Of a DNA stretch of 64,000 nucleotides, positions 42,470-52,720 are shown one piece after another. Position 1 is the stretch's first letter. The number at the start of each line of letters is the position of its first letter. Source of the stretch: Trichobilharzia regenti (lineage: Eukaryota; Platyhelminthes; Trematoda; Strigeidida; Schistosomatidae). Under the pieces are notes generated by a model. The model was not told where the DNA came from. It was given only the letters and a program-made list of their open reading frames with translations, and made no database searches. The position numbers and the translations under genes are program-made. The DNA is taken from the NCBI GenBank assembly GCA_944472135.2, contig OX235262.1, positions 55,276,440 through 55,340,439 of the forward strand. Reading direction: 5' to 3'.

Positions 42470-43150
42470 TCTCATGGCATTGGATGTGTGGATGTGAGAG
42501 AGTTTTGAATGTAGGACATTGTGCAGAAGTGCGGCATTTCAAGTTACCACACTCATTATAGCACGCATAAGCAGCAAAAAAAGTTAAAGTAAATATAATG
42601 AATGGAAATTTAAAAGAGAGAGAGAGAATAACTAAATTGGATCTACGAGATCACAAAGAGTGAACAAATCTGCGCCACTGACAGCGATTTCAATCCACAT
42701 CACCGATAGCCTCCAGCTACTGCTTCGTAGCATCTCGATGATCCCAACCAATAAACAACAGTTTACACCTCCCTACGTGGTTGGCTTCAACAAACTATCG
42801 AAGTCTTCATGTACTGATTCAAGTATTTGATTTGACCACTCCTAACTCTTTTCCATCCTGATTCTATGTTGATTAAGACTGTTCATCGAGGAAGGCGGTG
42901 GCTAGGAATGGTCAACTCAAGTCCTAGCCATCTGAATCGATATAGCTTTATAACTTCATCGATTAACTTACCAGCCTTATCTAACACTTTGCGCCTAGCC
43001 TCAATACTGCTCACCATATTAATAATTTCAATGGCCATATTTCACAGTCACAAAGAGGGCCAGAGGGAGCTGATGCTCACTACACACATTCTTTGATCGA
43101 TATTGAGGGTATATATGAGATAGCTTTGGTTGATAAACTATTCTTTATGT
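42470..43150 (-). pseudogene. RTE-like family 2 degenerate 3' end (unit 2 copy)
   Basis: Duplicate of 28550-29230, with the same decayed C-terminal coding region and 3' UTR. A short GA run at 42614-42627 is slightly different in length. Confidence 0.65.
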
Positions 43151-43329
43151 AGTGAATCAATGAAATGAAAATTTCGACAGTTTTAGGCACGTTTTAATAG
43201 TGATCTCAAAGTTTTTTGTCATCTGAATTTCGTATTAAACGTATACTGTTCAGATGTTTACAGTTTCAGCTTTACAAAACCACGCTAAGTTTTTTAATGA
43301 CATTGTTTCACTTAGACAAGTTATATCTT

Positions 43330-43650
43330 AATTAGTTGGTAGTCAACAGTACTGTCAAGTTCCATACAGAAGGAGGAGCACATCTACGATTTTCCTAACA
43401 TGTACAAAAAGCATATATCTAAGGAGAACTAATACTTTAAACAATGACATCGCCAGGCATTTCCCTGACACGAATCATGAGGTAAACGTCGCAAAATCGT
43501 TCAAGATTATCAACAGGCAAAAGAGTTAATTTTCCCTCAAGTTTGTTGAAGCCATTTCCATCAAGCACCTGAAACCTGATTTGTGCGTTCAGAAAGAAAC
43601 AATGATCAGTCTTTCTTTGCTGTGGTAACTGGATATTTTCATCTCTCTTT
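43330..43650 (+). pseudogene. PLE endonuclease end, product of an internal deletion
   Basis: The start matches fragment a of unit 1 (TTCCATACAGAAGGA, 29438-29452) and the rest matches the end of the second PLE of unit 1 (GCATATATCTAA..., 30758 onward). So the two unit 1 endonuclease ends are fused into one here, as expected from recombination between the two homologous segments. Confidence 0.78.
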
Positions 43651-43774
43651 CATCTAAATACGTAATGCTGAAAGCTTCGATTGTGTATGATCATTATTGT
43701 TCGGAATAGTGTTTAATATTATATATATATGTATATATGTATATGTATAATTACTGTATGCATGAAACCAATCT

Positions 43775-44330
43775 GAAAATCTTAGTCACTCAGCACCAAC
43801 AACAAAATTCAGTCGGATTTTCAATACAAACGTCAAGTCAATTCTCCTATACGGATCAGAAACTTGGCGGGCGGGTTACAAAGAATATTTCCATTAGCCT
43901 GTTGCACACCTTTGTCAACAACTAACTGTCTTCGCTGGATCTATACTGAAGATCAGATGGCCGGGACGGAAAGAATCACCAACAAGAAACTATGGGAACA
44001 AACAAAACAAGAACCAATCGCCAACCAACAAATATGCAGCAGAAAGTGTAGATGGATTGGATGGACACTCGCTGAGGAGGCCGCTGGATGACATCGTGCG
44101 CGCGTCAGGCCATTGGTCGAGTGGAACCAGGCCAAAAGGGAAGGGGCGAGTGGGACGTCGGTGCAAGGGTGACATGGAGGAGAGCGTGTGAAGAGGAGTT
44201 GAAAGAGTATGGACTAACATGGATGCAGGTGAAAAGTACAGCAGAAGACGGGATCAAGTGGAGACGTGCGGCTGAAGCCCTATGTTCCACTAGGAACCCA
44301 AGAGAACAATAAATAAAATAATACAATTAC
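43775..44330 (+). pseudogene. RTE/SR2-like C-terminal end (unit 2 copy)
   Basis: Duplicate of 31020-31595 and better preserved at the end: 44088-44312 carries RVTWRRACEEELKEYGLTWM and KWRRAAEALCSTRNPREQ in one frame, a good match to RTE C-termini. Tail GAAGCCCTATGTTCCACTAG. Confidence 0.8.
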
Positions 44331-44429
44331 TGTATGCATATATTGATTGATTTTTGTTCAAAATGAACTCTGTGCAAGTATGTTAAAATTGTTTCTGTAG
44401 ACATACTGAATAATGACTTTTGCCTGTCG

Positions 44430-44479
44430 GCAGCTGATGAGAAAACAACGAAATAAATGATGATACCACTTTATTCTGC
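44430..44479 (+). ncRNA. PLE-type hammerhead ribozyme (unit 2 copy)
   Basis: Plus strand: stem I GCAG/CUGC, core CUGAUGA, stem-loop II GAAAACAAC, GAA, stem III AUAAA/UUUAU (5 bp), U17, cleavage predicted between 44475 and 44476. Stem III is longer than in the unit 1 copy (31690-31740). Core complete. Confidence 0.72.
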
Positions 44480-44554
44480 AAAAACTGTTGTTCTTGCTTT
44501 ATTCAGATTTCCTCATATAGTCTGGCTGGCAGTAGCACAATATGTCACCACTCA

Positions 44555-44795
44555 ACAAGAGTTAGAATACATGGACCGTCAAATACTGTCCCAGTGGTCG
44601 AATTGTCAATGAGCTGGCCTCATAACCTAAAGGTCTTAGGTTCGACACTTGCTACATACATAAGCGCATACATCTGAATTGTCTCAAGTCAAGACAAAAT
44701 AGCAGCTTTCCAGTGCACCATAGTTTCTAACGGTGTTCTCCAAATGATATTCATTCGTGGTCTCGCCTGTCATTCCTGTCGCGTCACATTAAAAG
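44555..44795 (+). repeat. HHR-SINE, old degenerate copy (unit 2)
   Basis: Duplicate of 31825-32070, with the ribozyme lost. Confidence 0.68.
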
Positions 44796-45999
44796 AGCTG
44801 TATGCCTTTGGTTTACTTACGTTTTAATGAGTTGGCATCGAAATTCATTAAACACCTTTTCAAGTGATTTTTGTGTTAATTTTTTTATTTGTTTGTTTGT
44901 TTTCACAAACCACTAATTAAACAGAAACAAATTTACAGTTGATGCAGAATTTATGTGAATTAAATCATGTGATCGCTCATTCTGTATATAATTTCGTAAA
45001 AATATTGTATAGCATTACATATAACCATATACATTTACATACATTATTTACCAATTATCACCTTTTGTAGTACCCAGTTAAAAATTTATTGAAAGGTGCT
45101 CTTATACACATAGGTGCATATGCTACAAAGAGTATTTAAAATATAACTTCATCGTGTTATCTGCTCATCAGTGGTGGGTGTCAGTTAATGTTTTACATAC
45201 TGCAGCAACTTTCAGGCGGTCACCAGAGCTAGTTCGACAGATTATTATTATTATGATTATTCCGTTTCACATTTTGAGAACCGTGAAGTGCATCTTCTAC
45301 TTTACCAGATGTTACAATGATAGATAAGTAAAAGCGACTCGTCATTCTCTCAACTAAGATTTTAAGTCTTATCGTTGCTCTTGACGTATGTCATAACCTC
45401 TAACTGATAAAGGGATTAAAAATGCTCATTCAAAATATCAAAAGACTGATTAATGAACTGAGAATATGCTTTTCGATAACTTCATCATCAGGTTCTATAG
45501 TTATATATCCATAATAATGAAAGAATGAGTGTTATCGACAAAATTAATGGTTTTTAAAAAGGAGTAACATCGAATCATTTAGACCACAATTCCAAAAGTT
45601 TTTTGCAGTTAAGTTGTTAACAGATTAGAGTTCAATGTATATGTGTATATGTGGTAATATGTAAAATTGTAACACTACACTGAACACCAATATTACAAAG
45701 TAAATGATTATGAATGACAACGAATGTATAGTCATTCATTGTCATGAGTCATGTTCATATTAAATTCCAGTCATCTTGATTATGAACTTTAGATGGATGA
45801 ATGATTGTGTCAAGGACGGGTGTAGAGAAAAAAATTTGGGGTGGGGGGTTGAATTTTATGTGTGTTGTATGTATGTCAGTATGTAAGTTAACTACTACGT
45901 TTATATAAGAAAAGAATAGGTCAGCTAGTGTGAGTGTAATGACAAGTGGTAAGGGAGTTTGTATGTACGGGATGGAGGGCCATATCAAAAAGGCCATGT
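44796..45999. other. No supported gene (unit 2 copy)
   Basis: Duplicate of 32070-33439 without the hairpin indel. The PLE hammerhead remnant with the extra U lies near 45475-45500 on the minus strand. The counterpart of the unit 1 frame 33543-33190 is only 80 codons here (45997-45755), which argues against a real gene. Confidence 0.45.
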
Positions 46000-46825
46000 A
46001 ATATTGTATTTATGAATTTGCAAGCTCCACAGCAAGCCAGGGCAGCAACAGTGGTTGGACCTGTTTCTTCTGTACACAGAGGACCGGTTGTTTTTGGAGA
46101 GTTGCAATAGCCTCAGCTGTTTGGAGTATTCGGTACCTGGGTACTTTTGACAATTTATTTGGTACCCGCTAGATAGTCGAAAAAGAGCCTTTGTGGTTGG
46201 TTTGGACCAGGTAGTCTAATATTGAACTGTTGGTAGTTTTTACTACACCTTAACTAAGCCACATTGGTAGGAATTCCTGAGCAGGAAGAATCAAGTTCCT
46301 AGAGCAACTACCAATATAACTCGCTCCAACAACAACAAGCTTGGTCGAATTGGTAGATACAGTTAGAGGCGGCTAGTCTAGGCACTTAAACTTTCAATCA
46401 AGGAATCATCATCGGTGCGTCGTCACCCTTGAATTGCAGTCGTATATATAAAGGCTTACGGATGTAGAATATCTCTTTTCTGCTTTTTTAGTCATGTGTT
46501 TCTTGATGAATTTTTCTGGCAAGTTATTTCCTATTAGTGTCATGTACAGTCTGATAATATTATCAATAATTATTATCATTATCGCTTTGTGTATTTTAAG
46601 AGTTAATTTGTAAGAATTTGATCTGTTTCCATTTTTGGATCACAGACTGAAATGTCTTCTTGAGGGATTTAGAAAGGCTGTTTCTAAGAATTTCCGCTTT
46701 GATATCACCTTTGAATTCGAGGTTCAAGAGAAAAGCATTCTTAAGAACGGTATCTTTTGGTGACGGAGGCTTTTCCTTCATCTTCTGTGGTTGAGTCTTG
46801 GTGGATACCCGTTCCCTGGTAGGGT
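46000..46825 (-). pseudogene. PLE linker and GIY-YIG (unit 2 copy)
   Basis: Duplicate of 33440-34260: 46781-46596 reads MKEKPPSPKDTVLKNAFLLN onward. Left arm of a head-to-head PLE pair. Confidence 0.78.
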
Positions 46826-46833
46826 TTCATGTA

Positions 46834-47430
46834 ATGTATCTAACTCGTTCTCAATTGTGTCTCCTGAACAGATTTTTCGAATCCTTGAAAATAATGTACA
46901 TGAGGGAGAAGCCTCCGGTGTGAAGCATCGCAACGGTTCCTAAGAAGACTGTCTTCATGAACCTAGAATTCAAAGGTGATATCGCAGCGGAAATTCTCAG
47001 AAACCGCCTTTCTAAATCTCTGAAGAAGACATTTCCTACAGCCACTCTACAAATCACATTTTCCTGCAGACAGTAAATCCATTCCAATTCTAAGGACAAG
47101 ATACTGCTTTTGGCCACTTCAATGTGTATTCATCTATTTACTTGATCGTGTATAGCAAAGTATATCGGCCGTACGCAACGTCAAGTCCAAAAATGTATTC
47201 TGGAACACTGCTCAGCTTGGTTAGCCAGAGGAAAGAAGAAGAACACTAGCAGCTCTATCTTCGTACACCTTGTCATCTCCGGACATCGAGCACCCCCACA
47301 TGAATGCTTCGCAGTGGTACACAGAGTCCCTCAATATCGTACAAAGGGACTTCGGATACGCCATCTGTACACAGCTGAAGCATTAGCTATTCGAGATCTG
47401 AAACCGGACCTGTTCATTCAAAAGCGATAA
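46834..47430 (+). pseudogene. PLE linker and GIY-YIG, uncut version
   Basis: Plus strand: VPKKTVFMNLEFKGDIAAEI, KYIGRTQRQVQ, ILEHCSAWLARGKKK, then beyond the duplication edge SSSIFVHLVISGHRAP, IRHLYTAEALAIRDLKPDLF and IQKR, then stop at 47428-47430. The endonuclease part is almost complete and shows what the junction at 34678 cut. Upstream stops keep it from being active. Confidence 0.83.
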
Positions 47431-47717
47431 ATCGATTTGACAAGAAAATGTGTTATCGGACTGTTGAAAATATATTGCGCAAACGGAGTACATCTTTCAG
47501 ACAATCTCCGTCTTCTAATAAAACTATTCAAAAGCATTCAAGGGAGTAATCATTTAAAAATAAGTGCGCTGGAAAAAGGCTCGAAATCTCAGCATACCAG
47601 TAAGTAGATAAGTTGAAATCAGAGAGAAGTCATTTCTAAAACAGAAGTCTTAATATAATCTCAAATTAAAAATCTCTTCAAAGATGGTTAATCATGAATT
47701 ATCCATTGAAAATAAGA
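47431..47717. other. PLE 3' flank; no clear feature
   Basis: AT-rich sequence following the PLE stop codon, with no recognised motif. Confidence 0.4.
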
Positions 47718-47880
47718 TTCAAGTATTGGTTTTGTAGGGATTTTGTTTGATTGTGTGGAGGATTTCATCATGAGCTGACATCAGTTAGAGATCCACTGGA
47801 TAACCTGGGAGTACTGGACAGCCGTTTCATCCTAGTTTGGGAGTCTTCATCAGTACTGACACACCGGGATTCGAATCCAT
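47718..47880 (-). repeat. HHR-SINE, left arm of head-to-head pair
   Basis: Minus-strand copy with 3' tail (TTCAAGTATTGGTTTTGTAG on plus), ribozyme and B box GGATTCGAATCC. In the ribozyme C3 is A (AUGAAGA) and the first stem II pair is lost. It ends at the centre of the pair without an A box. Confidence 0.78.
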
Positions 47881-48030
47881 ACTTGTAACCAGAAGGTCCT
47901 GGGTTCAAACCCTGTGGTGGGGGTGTGTACTGTGAAGAGTTCCAAACCAGGACGAAACAGCTATCCAGTGCTCCCAGGTTTTCCAGTGGTTCTCTAACTG
48001 ATGTCAGCTCATGATTAAATCCTCCAGACA
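47881..48030 (+). repeat. HHR-SINE, right arm of head-to-head pair
   Basis: Plus-strand copy from CTTGTAACCAGAAGGTCC with B box GGTTCAAACCC and the ribozyme segment TACTGTGAAGAG, where C3 is missing. GGACGAAACAGC and stem III ACA-GC-UAU follow. Inactive. The two arms differ at many positions, so the pair is old. Confidence 0.78.
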
Positions 48031-48058
48031 ATGAAAATAATATTTTTAGAACAACACA

Positions 48059-48104
48059 TTTAAGCGAACAATATTGTTTTCAATTAGATCTCATCAGGTT
48101 TAAC
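48059..48104 (-). ncRNA. PLE-type hammerhead ribozyme, well formed
   Basis: Minus strand: stem I GUUAAAC with GCUUAA (one A-C mismatch), core CUGAUGA, stem II GAU-CUA-AUU (3 bp), GAA, stem III AACAA-UA-UUGUU (5 bp), C17, cleavage predicted between plus positions 48066 and 48065. It precedes a PLE on the same strand (48500-49300), consistent with its terminal repeat. Decayed relatives occupy the fold-back arms at 537-653 and 1010-1126. Confidence 0.75.
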
Positions 48105-48499
48105 TCTAATATATATGAGTTTACAAATAAAAATTCAAATATAAACCAATCATGGTGTTTTGTTTATAGGATAATACGATGGTGAATATAAATTGTGCAA
48201 TTAGTCATAATAGTAGTAATGATAATAGTAACAATAATAATCGTTTTGTCAATAATAAGGATGAAAAAGTGAGGCAATCTGTGATAACGCGAATAATAAA
48301 GAAACAGTATGATTAAATAAACAAATGTTCAGGTGGAAGTAGTCGATAAAGGCTAGTAAAAACAAATGAACCGATTACGTAATGTTAGATTGTAGGGGAA
48401 GGAAATGAAACACGTTTATAATGAATATAAGATAAGATTAAGGGATGATAAGAAAGGGGTTGGAAATATAAATAAGGGGTGGTGTAGAAGTCTTTCGTT
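48105..48499. repeat. PLE terminal repeat / 3' UTR
   Basis: AT-rich DNA with TAATAA runs between the hammerhead and the PLE coding end. No other feature is visible. Confidence 0.45.
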
Positions 48500-49380
48500 G
48501 GTTATGTCTTATTAGGCCACGGGAGGGATAATGGCTGCACGAACTTCTTTTGAATGCATAGTTTAGGTTTAATAGTTCGAATGCCTATCGCCTCAGCCGT
48601 GTGCAGTAGACAAATACAAAGTCTATTAGAAAGATTCGGTGGGATACGATGAATTACTTTGAAAGCTTTCGTTTTCTCCACTACATGACCACTATCAATT
48701 AAATGTGACAAAGTTGAGCTACGGATTGTTTATGTCTGTCCTTTGCCAAACCACGATGGGAGATGTTTACTAACACGTTAGCTAAGCTGTCAAGTAGTAC
48801 TCCCAACATAACTGTCATCGCAGGTGCAGTTGAATTGATAAATGCACATAGATGTGGCAAAACTATCTAGCTTATCCTTCGTTTGCGTCCCAATCATTCG
48901 TCGGCTAGAGAATGATAAACATAGGTGTGCTGGGTAAAATGTTCTTCGTATACTCCTTGAGAGTCTTTGGAATAAGATCTCACTTGATAAGTCACCATTA
49001 AACTGTAACTTAATAAAAAGCGGTTTCTTACGTGCAGTCAGAGTCTCAGGTTTTTTCTCTGATGTTTTCATTTGTTTCTTTATGATGTTACTCGGATAAC
49101 CCATCTCCGTCAAGGAATCGTGAACATATTCAAATTCCTTTTGCAAGAGGTCATCCATGCATATCTTTCTTACCCTGCTCGCAAGACATTTAACAACATT
49201 CCTTTTATATTTAATGGGCACATAACTAAGGAAGTAAGTGTGTGTACTGCCCTTTGGATGTGCTTTTTCTATACACGCTTCTCCCAAGTGACCCATCTTC
49301 TCTACTGGAATGAAATGAATTCATTCTACGTGGTTAATTTCTATCACCACTATCCAGTGTTTAGACCACTTCAATGTGGC
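48500..49380 (-). pseudogene. PLE-A: RT thumb, linker, GIY-YIG
   Basis: The minus strand 49296-48790 reads EKAHPKGSTHTYFLSYVPIK, RKKPLFIKLQFNGDLSSEIL, IYQFNCTCDDSYVGSTT. This covers thumb, linker, Cys pair and the YVG of GIY-YIG. The C-terminus continues in another frame: 48711-48502 has SHLIDSGHVVEKTKAFKVIH and KPKLCIQKKFVQPLSLPW. A frameshift near 48790 separates them. One of the better-preserved PLE endonucleases here. Confidence 0.85.
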
Positions 49381-49895
49381 TAGCAAAGCCTACACGTTAG
49401 TGTAAATGATATCCTCCTGCTGACATCAGTTGTATTTACTCTGTTAACTGACGTTTAAGGCATCAACCAGATCATATATATATATATATATTCTGATCTG
49501 AATAGTTCCAGTTTCTAATGGAAACTTTTGGTGAAATTTCATCTTGAATTGTTTAAAGCGAAGTTTTACACAAGTTTTCGAAAAGATGATTAAAGGTTCT
49601 GCATGAAAGTTGAAATATTCTTTTGGAACATTATAATTAACAGCACTATGAGAAAGATAGAAAAAAATGGAGTTAATAATGTATTGTTTAAAACAACAAT
49701 AAAAACTGTTTATAATCGATTGAATAATCTCTGTGTTTATTATACAGTCCAAAGGCGAAAATTAGATAGTAAAGAATACTATGTATGATCAGACTGGAAT
49801 ATCGGTAATTATCTTGAAATAATAATAAGTGCGAGAGTATAAAGTTCAACAATCGAAGGTTTTTCTAGTTTCTAGACTGAATACCCTTTATTTTC
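49381..49895. other. No gene; short (AT)n run
   Basis: AT-rich, with an AT dinucleotide run at 49470-49492. The minus frame 49752-49444 is AT-driven, with no recognised motif. Confidence 0.45.
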
Positions 49896-50242
49896 AGGTT
49901 TTGGTTTTATAGCAATTTTGTTTGATTGGTTGGAGGATTTCATTATGAGTTGACATCAGTTAGAGAACCATTGAAAAACCAGCAGGGGATAATGGACAGC
50001 TGTTTCGTCAGTCTACTTTGGGACAGTTCAGCAGTACTCATTCACCACCAGGGTTCGAACCCAGGACCTTCTGGTTACAAGCCTAGTGAGCTCGTAGACC
50101 ACTAGGCTACTGGGACTCGATCCAGTGACCAGCTCATGAATTCTAACTTCTGCCAAGTTATGACATAGCGCGACCACCTCGCAATGGCTTCTTCGATGAG
50201 TTACTGCCTCATCTTCAGCCTGCTGTGCCCTACTGGTCACTG
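49896..50242 (-). repeat. HHR-SINE, full length with leader
   Basis: Complete minus-strand copy: tail, ribozyme (about 49993-50037), B box GGTTCGAACCC, A-box region and the leader with its GATGAG/CTCATC hairpin (50195-50213). The core reads CUGAACU (G8 and A9 changed), so it should be inactive even though GAA and stem III ACA-GC-UGU survive. Confidence 0.83.
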
Positions 50243-50339
50243 TTTATTCGGTTGACTGTAGATAATAAGAAAATCTAGGACCAGCCTTCTGTTCTATATT
50301 TGGAGCTTCTCAGTTTTAATTTAATTTTTTTAATTTTTG

Positions 50340-50518
50340 ATTACAGCTTGATTCCACACTGTAATTTTCGGTACAGGTATGGAATTTTCAGCATGGGATA
50401 GCGGTAGCCTAAATTTTGCAGGCCGACCATAGATATCAGGTGTGCGTGGGCAGAGGATCGAACTCCGGACCATGTGCATGGTCGGCTAGAGTCCTAACCA
50501 CTGTGCCACCAACGCACA
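50340..50518 (-). repeat. SINE-2
   Basis: Minus-strand copy: head GCGTTGGTGGCACAGTGG, B box GTTCGATCC, shared body. It lies head-to-head with 50630-50815, about 110 bp apart. A short partial head (GCGTCTGTGGCACAGG) sits between them at 50581-50596. Confidence 0.83.
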
Positions 50519-50629
50519 GATTCGGTTAAATGCACCTGCCTCCAGTGTTCTCATTGAAACTTTGATCTATTATCCATCGTGCGTCTGTGGCACAGGCGCT
50601 TGGAAATGCTTACAATCCAAGTCTCTAAG

Positions 50630-50815
50630 GGCGTTGGTGGGATAGCGGTTAGGACTCTCGCCGATCATGCACATGGTCCGGGGTTCAATCCCCTGCTGAC
50701 GCACACCTGATATCGATGGCTGTCCTGCAAAATTGGACTTCGGATATCACATGCTGAAAATTCCATACTTGAACCAAAAAGACAGTGTGGAATCAAGCTA
50801 TAATCAAAAATATAA
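50630..50815 (+). repeat. SINE-2
   Basis: Plus-strand copy: GGCGTTGGTGGGATAGCGG head (A box mutated), B box GGTTCAATCCC, body with GATATCGATGG and TGCTGAAAATTCC, A-rich end. Confidence 0.8.
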
Positions 50816-51294
50816 AAAAAATCAAATCAAATATTAAAGCATTATCAAATGCCATATGATTATGAGGCATAAATCGTTCTCGAAACATCATCCATTGATT
50901 AATAGTGTCTCACATGAAGTCTGTTAAATCAATTAAACATTTCTCATATAGAATTGTATTCCACCATGGTGCCTAATTTCTACCCTTACATCACTGAATA
51001 CTACGTTATACACAGCGAAAGCAGATAAATTTCAGCATTCTGTTTCATTGTTGTTCGTTGATATGTGCATGAGCAATCATAAAACTATAGATGAACACAC
51101 AATAGAACATTTGTGGACTTTCTAGAGTGAGCTTTTTTCACAATAATACATTTCAAAGTCCAAAAAGCACATTCATACTTGCATTATAGTCATGTAGTCA
51201 ATATTTTACATCGTGTCAACGCATACAAAGTACTTAAAACTTTTAGACTAACATAAGTAATTAATTCCAATCCAAGCTTAATCATAAACTATAT
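50816..51294. other. No recognisable feature
   Basis: AT-rich; nothing assigned. Confidence 0.45.
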
Positions 51295-52265
51295 TTTTAA
51301 GGCTATTGAAAACCTGGCAATATTGGTCTGTCTGTTTTCGACATAGAACTTTGCATAAATGTGCGGAAGTTCAAGTCGCCACACTCCAGGTAGCACGCGA
51401 AGCAAGAGAAGAAAGTACAAGAAAAGCATAATAGAAACAGTGAGCAGAGGTGTGAGAAAAGGAGTAATAAAGAAAAACAAAACAGTTTCATTGGAGATCA
51501 TAAGTCACAAGGAGTGGATGCATCTGCGCCACTGAGAACGATCTTGAGCCATGTCACCAATTGTTTCCAACCATAGATTTTTACCGTCCCGAGGACCCCA
51601 GCCTGGAAGTCTACACCTTTCTACGTGGCTTAGACCAACTGTTGTGGATTTCATTGACTGGTTCCAAGTTTTTGTTTGACCTCCGCTAGCTTTTTTCCAG
51701 CTTGACCCTATATCCGCTAACATAGCTCGTCGAGGGAGGCGATGGCTTGGCACACGTAACACATGTCCTAACCATCTCAGTCTTTGTAACTTCACGACTT
51801 CGTCGATTGATTTCCCCTGTTTACCTAGAACTCTGCGCCTAACCTCCATGTTGCTCACCTTATTATGCCACTTTACACGGGAAATAGAGAGCAGGCACCT
51901 ATGATCAAAGACAGCTAGTCTTTTCATGTCCTCCACTCTCAGTGGCCAGGTTTCACAACCATTAAGGAGGAAGAAGTGAACTGATGAGCAGTACACCCGC
52001 CCTTTGGTCGATAATCGAACATCTCGTCTACGCCAGAGTCGGCGTAAACTGACAAATGCGAAACGAGCCCCCTGTATTCGTGCTGAGATTTCGTCAGAGA
52101 TCAACCTGTTGTCACTGGCTGATGGCACTTCCCAAATAAGTGAAGCGGTCAACGTGCTCTACCACTTCACTTCCTATTTTTAAACTAGGCGTCGATGTAG
52201 TCCAGTCCTGTAACATCATCTTGCATTTGGCGGGAGCGAATCGCATGCCAAACATTCGTAGATTG
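51295..52265 (-). pseudogene. RTE-like family 2, 5'-truncated C-terminal part
   Basis: The minus strand 52152-51505 (215 codons) matches the C-terminal half of the 533-codon frame at 10564-12165: [83 protein letters not shown]. This shows the natural C-terminus. The RT catalytic region is absent. The 3' UTR runs to about 51300 with an ACAG-like end. Confidence 0.82.
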
Positions 52266-52400
52266 CGGCAATATTGGACAGTTGTTTTGTACCTGTATGG
52301 AACTCTTCACCAGAACACACCCATAACCTCCAACGGTATCGAAATGAGGTCGGTTGATGGTTAAACCTAAAATCAACCAAATTCCTAAAGACTGAAAATT
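52266..52400. repeat. HHR-SINE fragments in both orientations
   Basis: 52268-52322 on the minus strand matches the ribozyme (GAAGAGTTCC, AAAACAACTGTCC). 52323-52400 looks like the plus-strand 3' end (AACGGTATCGAAATG, ATCAACCAAATTCCTAAAG). Both are degenerate. Confidence 0.5.
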
Positions 52401-52499
52401 GAAAGTTAATCTAGCGTTCACTACTGACGTGATTAACTAGGTGCACCAATTTGGGTAGGTACCGGTCAATGATATTCGCTAACAGTGGCTCGAACTGAC

Positions 52500-52720
52500 A
52501 GAAGTTAAAACTTATGAACTATTTAAATACATCCCCTTGGTTGAATGGTCAAAGTCCTGGCCTTGTGACCCGACGGTTCTGGGTTCAAACTTTGGTAGGG
52601 TGGTGGGTGAGCACTGTTAAAGAGTTCCATAAACGGATGAAACAGGTGTCAATTATTCCCTGGCGTCTAGATTTCTCTAACGGATATCAATCTATGACCA
52701 AAATTCAAGCCACAGTCGAT
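52500..52720 (+). repeat. HHR-SINE, degenerate
   Basis: Plus strand: CAGAAGTTAAAACTTATGAA, A box TGGTTGAATGG, B box GGTTCAAACTT, ribozyme segment CACTGTTAAAGAGTTCC and GGATGAAACAGGTGTC. The core is mutated at several positions. Confidence 0.72.

Larger units (their letters stand above)
34679..47242. repeat. Tandem segmental duplication, unit 2 (12.6 kb)
   Basis: Direct repeat of 20583-34678. The junction AAGA|GTTT joins the end sequence (GAAGAAGA) to the start sequence (GCTAAGA), sharing AAGA as microhomology. Unit 2 lacks the 20786-20979 SINE, most of the 29450-30720 PLE, and the hairpin indel. It has an extra stretch of about 85 bp near 43685-43775 rich in TATATG. Its own right edge at 47242 continues into unique PLE sequence. 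Confidence 0.95.
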
